A stretch of 64,000 nt of DNA. Origin: Echinarachnius parma (taxonomy: Eukaryota > Echinodermata > Echinoidea > Clypeasteroida > Echinarachniidae). Positions within the stretch are counted from its first letter, which is position 1, and every line of letters begins with the position of its first letter. The stretch is taken from the NCBI GenBank assembly GCA_037951105.1, contig JBAMJV010004300.1, positions 1 through 64,000 on the forward strand, read 5' to 3'. The notes beneath the pieces are model-generated. The model saw nothing but the letters and a program-made list of their open reading frames with translations, ran no database searches and was not told the DNA's origin. This document shows, one piece after another, positions 36,439-46,953 of this stretch. Both the position numbers and the translations under genes were made by a program.

Positions 36439-36744
36439 TTTGTCCCTCCCTCCCTCTCTTCCCTCCTTTTCTCTCACACTCCCGGCCCCTCCCTTCCCCT
36501 CCCTCTCCCCCCACCCCCCCCTTTCCCCCCCATATCCTCTCTTTTTGAGGTATACTCCTTTTCCGCGCTTTGCGCGTCAAAACAATTTGGCGTCCTTGGA
36601 TACGCTTTTTGTTTTTGTTGACGCTATCATGAATTAAATTTGTCAGTTTGACAAAGGCCTATGGCCGAAATATCACTTAAAAAAATCTTTCCACGGAGCT
36701 TCTTATTGAATTTCATTGTTATATATATGAACATATATATACAT

Positions 36745-37338
36745 GCGAAAAGTGAACTAATACATACAGCTTTGGTTTCTTCCATTATTTAAATAATTGC
36801 AAAGAATAATCATAAATGATTGAGAAGGAAGAATAATAGTAGGAGTAGCTTAGTAAGCAATGTTCCTCCCTTTAATCCTCCAAATGAAAAAAGGCACTGG
36901 TCGAAAAATTGGTCTCCGCCAGGACTCGAACCTGGGTCGTCGGCTTGGAACGCCGACGCCTTCACCACTAGGCCACGGGGACCGTGTGAATGCAGACAGA
37001 TCCAATTCAGGTCATTGGCAAGCCAATCTCTCGGCCCTTTGTACTCAATTGATTCATGGGGAGGGAGTTACTAACAATGCAAGCCGCCTTTACTTCAGCT
37101 GGATCACAATAGAGTGATTCAAGTATTAGTTAGAACATAATATATACAAGCGAAAAGTGAACTAATACATACAGCTTTGGTTTCTTCCATTATTTAAATA
37201 ATTGCAAATAATCATAAATGATTGAGAAGGAAGAATAATAGTAGGCGTAGCTTAGTAAACAATGATTCTCCCTTTAATCCTCCAAATGAGAAAAGGCACT
37301 GGTCGAAAAATTGGTCTCCGCCAGGACTCGAACCTGGA
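36745..37338 (-). repeat. Tandem tRNA-Gly-like SINE units
   Basis: Two minus-strand units with a spacing of about 394 bp (gcgaaaagtgaactaatac at 36754 and 37149). The first contains a full tRNA-like head (36912-36982). The second is cut inside its head at 37338, where an oppositely oriented unit begins. Confidence 0.75.
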
Positions 37339-37716
37339 AGAAAACCCAAATAATGGAAGAAACCAAAGCTGTATGTATTAGTTCACTTTTCGCTTGTATA
37401 TATGTTCTAACTAATACTTGAATCACTCTATTGTGATCCAGCTGAAGTAAAGGCGGCTTGCATTGTTCGTAACTCCCTCCCCATGAATCAATTGAGTACA
37501 AAGGGCCGAGAGATTGGCTTGCCAATGACCTTGGCCTAGTGGTGAAGGCGTCGGCGTTCCAAGCCGGAGACCCAGGTTCGAGTCCTGGCGGAGACCAATT
37601 TTTCGACATGTGCCTTTTTTCATTTGGAGGATTAAAGGGAGGAACATTGCTTACTAAGCTACGCCTACTATTATTCTTCCTTCTCAATCATTTATGATTA
37701 TTCTTTGCAATTATGA
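37339..37716 (+). repeat. tRNA-Gly-like SINE, inverted partner
   Basis: Plus-strand tail (37355-37395), leader (37425-37530), tRNA-like head with a deletion of its first bases (37530-37595) and tail to tctttgcaattat. It mirrors the preceding units around 37335-37345, forming an inverted pair. Confidence 0.75.
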
Positions 37717-37745
37717 ACATATATATATAAATATATATATATATT

Positions 37746-39592
37746 CTAAGGGGGGAAGTTACTTTTTTGTTGTGTTTATATATAAATATATATATATATA
37801 AACAAAACAAAAAAGTAACTTCCCCCCTTAGCAAAATGGCGTAACTTTTTAACAAATAGGGTTTGAGCAACATAACTTGGCAGGAATGTTTCTAAAATTA
37901 TTGGCTAACGTCTATGTGAAAATAAATTTGGTCCGCCATGCCATGCATGAGTGCGCACACATTAAAGGAAAAATGTCACTTTTCAAAAGTCACAAGAGTC
38001 AAAAAGTGAAAATTTTGCCTTTGATGTGTGGTCACTTATCCATGACTCGACGGACCAATTTCATTTTCACACATAAGTTAGTCAATAAATGTAGGAACAA
38101 TCCTGCCGAGTCATTTTGCTCAAAATCTTTTCGTTAAAGTTTAATTGATCAGTATTGTTGGAATAAACTCAACAAAAAAGTAAGTCTCCTCCTGATTAGA
38201 ATAACATAACTTTTTAACAAAAATGTTTTGAGAAAAATAACTCGGCAGGATTGTTCCTACACTTATTGACTAACTTCTGTGTGAAAATGAAATTGGTCCA
38301 TCAAGTCATGCATGAGTGAGCACACATCAAAGGAAAGATTGGCACTTTGTGTGCTCACTCATGCGTGACTAAATGGACCAACTTCATTTTCACTCAGAAG
38401 TTAGTCACAAAGTGTAGAAACAATCCTGCCGAGTTATTTTGCGCAAAACATTTTTGTCAAAAAGTGACGCCATTTTGATTAGGGGACTCACTTTTTGTGT
38501 TGTGTTTATGAATCATGCACGGTTTTGTAATACACACAACAAAAAAGTAAGTCCCCCTAATAAAAATGGCGTCACTTTTTGACAAAAATGTTTTGAGCAA
38601 AATAACTCGGCAGAATTGTTCCTACACTTATTGACTAAATTCTGTGTAAAAATGAAATTGGTCCATTGAGTCACGCATGAGTGAGCACATAAAGTGCCAA
38701 TCTTTCCTTTGATGTGTGCTCACTCATGCATGACTCGATGGACCAATTTCATTTTCACACAGAATGTAGGAACAATCCTGCCGAGTTATTTTGCTCAAAA
38801 CATTTTTTTTAAAAAGTTATGTTATTCTAATCAGAAGGAGACTTACTTTTTTGTTTATTCCAACAATACTGATCAATTAAACTCAACACAAAAATAAGTC
38901 CCCCTTAATCAAATAACATAACTTTTTAACGAAAAGGTTTTGCGCAAAATAACTCGGCAGGATTGTTTCTACACTTTGTGACTAACTTCTGAGTGAAAAT
39001 GAAGTTGGTCCATTTAGTCACGCATGAGTGAGCACACAAAGTGCCAATCTTTCCTTTGATGTGTGCTCACTCATGCATGACTTGATGGACCAATTTCATT
39101 TTCACACAGAAGTTAGTCAATAAGTGTAGGAACAATCCTGCCGAGTTATTTTTCTCAAAACATTTTTGTTAAAAAGTTATGTTATTCTAATCAGGAGGAG
39201 ACTTACTTTTTTGTTGAGTTTATTCCAACAATACTGATCAATTAAACTTTAACGAAAAGATTTTGAGCAAAATGACTCGGCAGGATTGTTCCTACATTTA
39301 TTGACTAACTTATGTGTGAAAATGAAATTGGTCCGTCGAGTCATGGATGAGTGACCACACATCAAAGGCAACATTTTCACTTTTTGACTCTTGTGACTTT
39401 TGAAAAGTGACATTTTTCCTTTAATGTGTGCTCACTCATGCATGGCATGGCCGATCAAATTCATTTTTACAGAGACGTTAGCCAATAATTTTGGAAACAT
39501 TCCTGCCAAGTTATGTTGCTCAAACCCTATTTGTTAAAGAGTTACGCCATTTTGCTTAGGGGGGAAGTTACTTTTTTTGTTGTGTTTATATA
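37746..39592. repeat. Hierarchical palindrome: five inverted-repeat modules
   Basis: Five modules of about 260-310 bp (near 37838-38145, 38200-38465, 38560-38825, 38915-39180, 39245-39553) are each palindromic, made of aactcggcaggattgttcc, gactaacttctgtgtgaaaa and catgcatgagtgagcacac facing their complements. They are joined by aacaaaaaagtaagtc hairpins. The array as a whole is also roughly mirror-symmetric about 38.70 kb: the outermost modules share a unique inner segment in opposite orientation. Ends carry ggggggaagttacttttt. No coding frame. Probably a fold-back-type transposon. Confidence 0.85.
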
Positions 39593-40615
39593 CATACATG
39601 TATATATATATGTATGTATTTTTTAATATGACACAAATGTAACAACAAAATAATCGAAAAACACCTCGAATCTAGTTCTATTCAGTCACATCTTTGAATA
39701 GATATAGATGCAACATGATAATAAACATAATATTGTTACGTCCCAAAAGTAAAGTCCAATAGTTAGGCAAATTCCCGTTCAAATGCTGGGCAGTGACCTT
39801 ATTAATCCTAAACATTTGACCACATTAACTACCCCACCCCTGTAGTGCTTGGTCCTTGAATAGTCAGTGGGCAAAAACAATAACTAGCCCACGCTATGGT
39901 CAAGCTTAGACAGTCGGGCTGCAAAGTGAGCCATTAAGTCCATCCAATAAATGTAAATGTTTCATAATAAGCACTTTTCTTGTAAACAACTTCTCTCTTG
40001 TTATTATTCCTTATAATATTTGATGATTGTTTGCGGCAGCAAGGAAGCCACACCCCATGTTACACCCCTTTTTGCACTCCCCTCCCCACGCCCCCTTTTA
40101 CCCCCATCTTATAATGTGTTGTGTTACCGAGTAGATTATGATGGATGCTAGATTTTTGTTTGATTCTTGAATCATTCCAGTTTTGGAGTTCGGACGAGTT
40201 GCACTCGATCCGATTCTTCTTGTGTCTTGCTCCAGTTATAATGCCATCAAAATAAAGTGAACCTATATGAAATATGTGTCAATGTGTAATCATTGCAACT
40301 TAACCTAAATGTATCGGGAGCAGAACGCAACAATATAACAAACATATATACATTAAACTGTATCTGTAGGGTGCACCCACATTCCTATTTGTTTGTACGT
40401 ATCGTTTTCACAAATGCTATTAAGTTTATCAGGTTATAAGGTGGTTTAGACGTCTAGTAAATGTTTCAACTAAGTACTAGTTGTTAAAGTTTATAATAAT
40501 TATATAGTATCATATTCTAGAATTACCTATATACTGATAACAAACGTCTACAATTAGTTGATGATAGAAATGTGTAACTTCTGATTTAATGTTATTTATT
40601 TTCTCATTACGACAG
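39593..40615. other. Intron sequence, nothing recognised
   Basis: No frame, tRNA box or terminal repeat stands out between the palindromic array and the next exon. Sequence is AT-rich. Confidence 0.4.
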
Positions 40616-40678
40616 AATTGCGGAGACTGAACATCGAGTTCTATGACGAGGATCTCGTATGCCCTTTAAAGTCTATAG
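40616..40678 (+). CDS. Linker exon, copy 1 (of Death-domain-like gene)
   Basis: Acceptor tacgacag ends at 40615; donor GTATTC begins at 40679. With the phase-1 base carried from the previous exon it reads ELRRLNIEFYDEDLVCPLKS and one more residue, 21 codons. The matching exon at 44397-44465 conserves ELR, N-I-x-F-Y-D-E-D-L and both phase-1 borders. Preservation of the FYDEDL core in both copies supports coding. The function of this acidic linker is unknown. Confidence 0.6.
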
Positions 40679-41009
40679 GTATTCAAGGAAATTCAATTAA
40701 AAGTAGGGTTCGCTGCTTTACTAGGTGATCAAGAACCTTAAAAGGATTTTTGTCAATAATACTGAAGTCAATTACATTTGATAAGACACACTGTATCTGA
40801 AAGCATAGTATAATCAATACCAGGAAGGGAAGCTTAAAGGGACTTTAGTATAAACATTGTCCAAATCCTCGAAATCCAATTGGAATTCTAGCAGTTCCCT
40901 CATTCCTTATTTCATTTGTATTAACAATGAAAAGCATGGGACAGGTTTCGTTTTTTCAAATTTCCATTTCGTCCAAAAGATATTTACTGAAACATGTCTT
41001 GATAATTAA

Positions 41010-41551
41010 AGGGGTAGTATAGTTTAGGTAAGGCTGAACTTTATTTACCAAACCTGGACAGTAACATTATAAAGTAATAGTTATAACTCCACCATGCTCG
41101 ATAGGTATACAAAATTACAAACGACTAAGTACAAAGCCTGTTATCATTAATAAAAAAAAGAGCCATTAAAACACAAGAGGGCGCTCTCTAAAAAGGCATT
41201 GGTTTCAACCATTTTATATACAAAATTATGCATGTAATGTTTTATTGAAATAATGATTAAAATATAGAGAGATCATCAACAATTATTTAAAAAACGCTTT
41301 TAAAATTTTTTGAAAAAGTTTAAGTATTTTTTTTTATTTTTTGAAAAATTATTTAATTATTTGGGCCCCAAATAGTTATAAGTTCAGATATATTTATTGA
41401 TATTTCAGCCGTTTCTGAACCGATTTTGACCAAATAAAGTGTTTTCTGCCATTAAAATTGTATGTTCTCTCAAATTTGACACTCAGTATTTCATTAACTC
41501 ACAACCAATTGTGATGTGCAGCGCCCTCTCTACCTAAACTAAACTACCCCT
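41010..41551. mobile_element. MITE with TTAA target duplication (uninterrupted copy)
   Basis: TTAA lies at 41006-41009 and 41552-41555. Ends are aggggtagtatagtttaggt and acctaaactaaactacccct, inverted. Internal wording (accatgctcga, acaagagggcgctctct, gatatttcagccgtttctga) matches the copy at 44506-47122, which carries a large insertion. It therefore serves as an empty-site reference. Confidence 0.85.
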
Positions 41552-41904
41552 TTAAGTATTTGAATGAAGAGCATGATTATCTACGAAATCGAACAGTTTG
41601 ATAATTAAAATCATGATTTTAGATAACCAGTTCATACTAATCAATAATTTCAAACATTTAATTTTTCCGATTTTAAAAACATAATCATTGAGGTCTGATG
41701 AATAGAACGATCCTCACACATCCATTACGTCAGCAATACTGTCACGACATGCGATCAAACGAGTTTATTAGCATAATCTAAACGCCAAAACGGGTACTTA
41801 AACAAAAAAAAATACAGGCTTTATTTGAGGTCATGAATTTGAGATCTGTGTGTAGATCAGTCATTGAGGATATACAGAGCAACATTTGTTTTTAACTATA
41901 TAAT

Positions 41905-42265
41905 ATGTTTAAAGGAATAGATCAGTTTTTGTTCAGAGGGCACTTCAAGAATTTTTTTTTTGTGAGGTAATACAAAAATAACTGGGCAATTTGAAAGAGT
42001 GCACAATTTAAAAGACAGAATCAACTTTGTTTGATCAAAATGGGTTCAGAAACAGCTGAAATATCTATAAATATATCTGATCGGAATAAATGTTGGAGAC
42101 CAAGTTGTATGCAATGATTAAACCAAAATATGTTTAATTGCTTTTAAATATACCAAAAAGATTAACAAAAATATTATGGATGATCTCTCTATTGAATAAT
42201 TATTTCAACCAAACATCACATTCCCATTTGTTTTAATTTTTTAAATGGTTGAAACTTGGGGTGTC
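41905..42265 (-). repeat. Diverged inverted relative of the TTAA MITE
   Basis: Blocks such as tttcagctgtttctgaaccc (read on the minus strand), gatctctctattgaat and ggttgaaacttgg match the MITE family at 41010-41551 in reverse orientation. The ends are not clear. Confidence 0.5.
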
Positions 42266-42414
42266 TGTCGGTCATGTAACTTAGCCGTTTATATGTTGTT
42301 TTTTCTGCAATGCAAGCATCATTAAATTATAACTATTAGTTTTTAATGATAACTTGAAAGTACATGTTTATTTTGTAACTAAAATTGTGTTTGACCAAAA
42401 CTGTTCGTTTGAGG

Positions 42415-42740
42415 AACGAAATGAGGGTTGTTAATCCGAAATTCGGATTAACGAACCTTCGGAATATTGAACCCGATTTCATTTTCGGATAAACGAACCT
42501 TCAGAATATCGAACCCTATTTCATTTTCGGATAAACGAACCTTCGGAATAACGAACCATCGGAATATCGAACCTTCGGAATAACGAACCTTCGGAATAAT
42601 GCAACAAATGTTCGGAATAATGCAACAAAAGTTCGGATTAACGAACCATATTTCATGTTCGGATTAACAAGCCCTCAGCTCAGGTATACGATATTTGTGA
42701 GTTTGGAATAACGAACCTTCGGAATAACGAACCGCACCCA
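42415..42740 (+). repeat. Minisatellite of 16-bp ttcggaataacgaacc units
   Basis: About fifteen variants of ttcggaataacgaacc and cggataaacgaacctt repeat, interspersed with gatttcattttcgg. It lies about 130 bp before the second Death-domain-like exon. No regulatory role is shown by sequence alone. Confidence 0.85.
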
Positions 42741-42867
42741 TTTTAGCATACGTTCGGCTTGAAACACGTTGTAAATAGATTTAAATTTGAACATAGTTTT
42801 TTATACAATTATATGTGCTACGTGTAGTAACATTCATATTTGCTATTTGTTTCCTCTTTAATTTTAG

Positions 42868-43140
42868 TTTTGAACGATGAGCTTATTCTCGATCTATCGA
42901 AAAAGATCGATGCGGGACAGGTACCTGTTCAAGACTTCAGCATTTATCTTGGGCTTGGAATCGGAGAAGGAAGCAGTGCAATGATCAAGGGTCAAACGCA
43001 CCTTGCCCCACGATTTGCCTACAACGAGTTACTCCAGAGATTTGCCAACAAGAACGGCACCAGGAAGGATAGTGCCCTCAAACTTCGAACCATTCTTAGG
43101 AAAAAGAACATGGCACCGGTAGCTGAACTACTAGAGGCGG
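42868..43140 (+). CDS. Death-domain-like exon, copy 2
   Basis: 273 bp, 91 codons, acceptor AG at 42866-42867 and donor GTATG at 43141, both phase 1. It differs from copy 1 at 13 bases, giving seven residue changes (positions 5, 20, 21, 23, 27, 81, 91); residues 28-80 are identical. The same helical pattern LILDLSKKID, FSIYLGLGIGEGSS, FAYNELLQRF, MAPVAELLE is present. About 70 bp of the upstream intron are shared with copy 1, showing that a genomic segment and not a processed cDNA was duplicated. It could be spliced in series with copy 1 or used as an alternative. Confidence 0.65.
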
Positions 43141-43681
43141 GTATGAATGAATATAATTAACTTACTGCTACATTGTTGTGCAGTTAAACCTGTCTTAGTG
43201 GCCACCTGTCTATAGCAGCCAACCTGCCTATAGTTGCCACCAAAAGTTAGGCCATGCATGCAGAGAAAAACAGTGTTGTTGAACCTGTTTATAGCGACCA
43301 CCTGTCCACAGTTGTCACTTGTCTAATTTCACTTGGGTGGTCACTATACACAGGTTTGATTGTATATCATATTCATCATAATAATGCTCTAGCTATAAAG
43401 TGATTGGTGTATATGCAGTCACCAGGTTGGCAGTCACATGCTAAAAGAGTATTTCTCCCAACATCACCCAGAGAGGGTAAGTACCCCTTTTTGAGAAGTA
43501 ACACAGTTTGGGCATTGTGGAGAGCGGGTAGTATTTTGCAGATACGCATGTGATTCTCAAATTGGTACGTTGTTGTAAAGCTGTAAATTAGGAATCTTCT
43601 AACATTAACAAACAAGTTGCTCTGCCTCCATGACAACCCAGTAAACAGAGGCAGCTAATGAGAACACTCTACGAGGATATA
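43141..43681. other. Intron sequence with a short dispersed repeat
   Basis: The segment 43190-43370 contains repeated wording on cells such as cctgtctatagcagccaac and cctgtttatagcgaccacc, a local degenerate repeat. No exon is supported. Confidence 0.35.
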
Positions 43682-44016
43682 ATAATAATAATAATAAATC
43701 GTATTTATATAGCGCCTAATGCAGAACAACCTCTAAGCGCTTTATTACCTGCATGGTCATTTTGGTACAGTTCAGACCCGCACTCTTAACTTGTACACAT
43801 TCCAAACTCCGCGGGGAGCATACTAGTGGCGGGCAACCTTATAGATGCACCAAGTTAATTTTTCACCAGAACCAGGTACCGATTTATACACCTAGGTAGA
43901 GAGCAGCAATGTGATTTAAATGCCTTGCTGAAGGACAAGCGCGGTGGGCAGGGTTCGAACTCGAGATTTCACGATCGGAAAGCACGCGCTCTACCAATCT
44001 TGCCACACTACTTCCA
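43682..44016 (-). mobile_element. tRNA-derived SINE with (TTA)n tail
   Basis: Minus-strand copy of the SINE at 36091: head ggaagtagtgtggcaagatt with gagttcgaaccctg B box (43950-44016), body gtccttcagcaaggcattta, tail aggcgctatataaatacg and repeated TTA (43682-43700). Full length at about 335 bp. Confidence 0.8.
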
Positions 44017-44396
44017 CACTTCATGAATCGGCTCTGCCGATTATCCTAGCAGACCACCTTGGCAATAGTACCATAACTTGCGTATTCAATGATAATGAGC
44101 TTTTTGTCATTCAGGTTTCAGAAGAATGAGATAAACAATTACTAGGTGTAATAACATCACAAGCCAAAGAACATGTTAATTAATTGCCCATTAAAATGAA
44201 TTAAGCACAATTCTGTCAGATAAAATTACTGGATATATGAACCAAAAACATTAAATATAAGTTATGACGGTAAATCTAATTGATAATAATTCGTGGTCAA
44301 ATACTCTTTATAAATTTGTTTTTCAGATTGCTTAGTCTTAACTGTATAATACAACTAAATGAAATCCTTTTTTTGTATTATTTCTTTGAAATACAG

Positions 44397-44465
44397 AATT
44401 GCGGAAATCGAACATTGGGTTTTATGATGAGGATCTGATACTCTCTTCTCCTCCAGATTCTACAG
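44397..44465 (+). CDS. Linker exon, copy 2
   Basis: Acceptor gaaatacag ends at 44396; donor GTAATG begins at 44466. It reads ELRKSNIGFYDEDLILSSPP and three more residues, 23 codons, phase 1 at both ends. Compared with copy 1 it keeps ELR and FYDEDL but the C-terminal part differs in sequence and by two codons. A TTAA MITE starts only 40 bp after its donor. Confidence 0.6.
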
Positions 44466-44828
44466 GTAATGTAGAGGACACCAATATTGTAATGACCCAA
44501 GTTAAAGGGGTTGTACAGTTTTGGTAAGGCTTAGCTTTAGTAACCAAAAGTTGCACAATAACATTGCAAACTAATATTTATAACTCCACCATGCTCGAAA
44601 GGTATAGAATATAACACACGACTAAGTTAAAAGCCTTATCATTCAAAAAGAGCAATTGAAACACAAGAGGGCGCTCTCTAGAAAAGCATTGGTTTCAATC
44701 ATTTTTCATACAAAATTATGCATGTGATGTTTTATTGAAATAGTAATTAAATAGAAAGATCATCAACAGCTATTTTAAAACCTCTTTTTAATATTTTTGA
44801 AAAAGTGTAACTATTTATTTTTTTAATT

Positions 44829-46934
44829 CAAACATATAGGGAAACTGACCAAGAATATATTGTGATTAAAAGTGAGCAAAGAAAAATGGGATTCCAACGG
44901 GATTCGAACCCGAGACCTCCGGATTGCTAGACCGGTGCTCTACCGACTGAGCTATAGAAAACCCTACGACGGCGTTCTTCCCAGAAACCCCTTAATTCAT
45001 CATTGCTCAAGTAGTCAGAAGCTTTATAAACCTGACATATACCCGAAGCGGATTAAAATCAACTTGGGGATATATGCGAGGGATCGCCGAAGCGATACAG
45101 CTTTTTATAATAATGAATTCAAACATATAGGGAAACTGACCAAGAATATATTGTGATTAAAAGTGAGCAAAGAAAAATGGGATTCCAACGGGATTCGAAC
45201 CCGAGACCTCCGGATTGCTAGACCGGTGCTCTACCGACTGAGCTATAGAAAACAAAACGACGGCGTTCTTCCCAGAAACCCCTTAATTCATCATTGCTCA
45301 AGTAGTCAGAAGCTTTATAAACCTGACATATACCCGAAGCGGATTAAAATCAACTTGGGGATATATGCGAGGGATCGCCGAAGCGATACAGCTTTTTATA
45401 ATAATGAATTCAAACATATAGGGAAACTGACCAAGAATATATTGTGATTAAAAGTGAGCAAAGAAAAATGGGATTCCAACGGGATTCGAACCCGAGACCT
45501 CCGGATTGCTAGACCGGTGCTCTACCGACTGAGCTATAGAAAACCCTACGACGGCGTTCTTCCCAGAAACCCCTTAATTCATCATTGCTCAAGTAGTCAG
45601 AAGCTTTATAAACCTGACATATACCCGAAGCGGATTAAAAACAACTTGGGGATATATGCGAGGGATCGCCGAAGCGATACAGCTTTTTATAATAATTAAT
45701 TCAAACATATAGGGAAACTGACCAAGAATATATTGTGATTAAAAGTGAGCAAAGAAAAATGGGATTCCAACGGGATTCGAACCCGAGAGTATACCGAGTA
45801 TACCCGAGAGACCTCCGGATTGCTAGACCGGTGCTCTACCGACTGAGCTATAGAAAACCCTACGACGGCGTTCTTCCCAGAAACCCCTTAATTCATCATT
45901 GCTCGGGTTCGAATCCCGTTGCAATGATGAATTAAGGGGTTTCTGGGAAGAACGCCGTCGTAGGGTTTTCTATAGCTCAGTCGGTAGAGCACCGGTCTAG
46001 CAATCCGGAGGTCTCGGGTTCGAATCCCGTTGGAATCCCATTCTTTTTTTGCTCACTTTTAATCACAATATATTCTTGGTCAGTTTCCCTATATGTTTGA
46101 ATTCATTATTATAAAAAGCTGTATCGCTTCGGCGATCCCTCGCATATATCCCCAAGTTGATTTTAATCCGCTTCGGGTATATGTCAGGTTTATAAAGCTT
46201 CTGACTACTTGAGCAATGATGAATTAAGGGGTTCCTGGGAAGAACGCCGTCGTAGGGTTTTCTATAGCTCAGTCGGTAGAGAACCGGTCAAGCAATCCGG
46301 AGGTCTCGGGTTCGAATCCCGTTGGAATCCCATGTTTCTTTGCTCACTTTTAATCACAATATATTCTTGGTCAGTTTCCCTATATGTTTGAATTAATTAT
46401 TATAAAAAGCTGTATCGCTTCGGCGATCCCTCGCATATATCCCCAAGTTGATTTTAATCCGCTTCGGGTATATGTCAGGTTTATAAAGCTTCTGACTACT
46501 TGAGCATTGATGAATTAAGGGGTTTCTGGGAAGAACGCCGTCGTAGGGTTTTCTATAGCTCAGTCGGTAGAGCACCGGTCTAGCAATCCGGTCTCGGGTT
46601 CGAATCCCGTTGGAATCCCATTTTTCTTTGCTCACTTTTAATCACAATATATTCTTGGTCAGTTTCCCTATATGTTTGAATTAATTATTATAAAAAGCTG
46701 TATCGCTTCGGCGATCCCTCGCATATATCCCCAAGTTGATTTTAATCCGCTTCGGGTATATGTCAGGTTTATAAAGCTTCTGACTACTTGAGCAATGATG
46801 AATTAAGGGGTTTCTGGGAAGAACGCCGTCGTAGGGTTTTCTATAGCTCAGTCGGTAGAGCACCGGTCTAGCAATCCGGAGGTCTCGGGTTCGAATCCCG
46901 TTGGAATCCCATTTTTCTTTGCTCACTTTTAATC
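44829..46934. repeat. Palindromic array of eight tRNA-Ala-like units (4 minus, 4 plus)
   Basis: Four minus-strand units with tRNA-like cores at 44887-44961, 45178-45252, 45469-45543 and 45760-45857 (the last has a 23-base insertion) are followed by four plus-strand cores at 45966-46040, 46258-46332, 46549-46620 and 46837-46911. Unit length is 291 bp. The centre is near 45905. The 19-base sequence actatttattttttttaat-type (44810-44828) is repeated at 46935-46953 and is single in the related MITE, so it is a target duplication. Spacers contain a hairpin with a cttcgg loop. The long open frames here are antisense readings of the tRNA-like core. Confidence 0.9.
46837..46911 (+). tRNA. tRNA-Ala(AGC)-like pseudogene (representative copy)
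   Basis: The 75-nt core has a perfect A box (tagctcagtcgg) and B box (gggttcgaatcc). Anticodon arm ccggt-ctagcaa-tccgg gives anticodon AGC with a T-T mismatch at the loop. The acceptor pairs at only five of seven positions, although an outer ggg/ccc pair could extend it. This looks like a polymerase III promoter module and not a working tRNA. Confidence 0.5.
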
Positions 46935-46953
46935 ACTATTTATTTTTTTAATT

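Larger units (their letters stand above)
33067..36730. mobile_element. Penelope-like element with inverted partial copy
   Basis: The minus-strand part (33067-35330) encodes RT plus a GIY-YIG endonuclease. A 5'-truncated copy in opposite orientation (35333-36730) abuts its head, so the whole is an inverted pair sharing about 1 kb arms (GYPETIIKKAN onward, GIY-YIG frame, pyrimidine-rich 3' region, ggccgaaatatc tail). Such inverted partial copies are a known habit of Penelope-like elements. A SINE is inserted in the right arm at 36091. Confidence 0.85.

Noticed and set aside
44872..46926. Repeated open frames with the peptide GIRTRDLRIARPVLYRLSYRK (also 53564-53749 and 56159-56341)
   Set aside because: They are antisense translations of the tRNA-Ala-like core; the peptide repeats only because the core repeats.
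44829..46934. CRISPR-like direct repeats
   Set aside because: Repeat and spacer are both conserved between units, units are about 290 bp, and the cores are tRNA-like; not a CRISPR array and the genome is eukaryotic.
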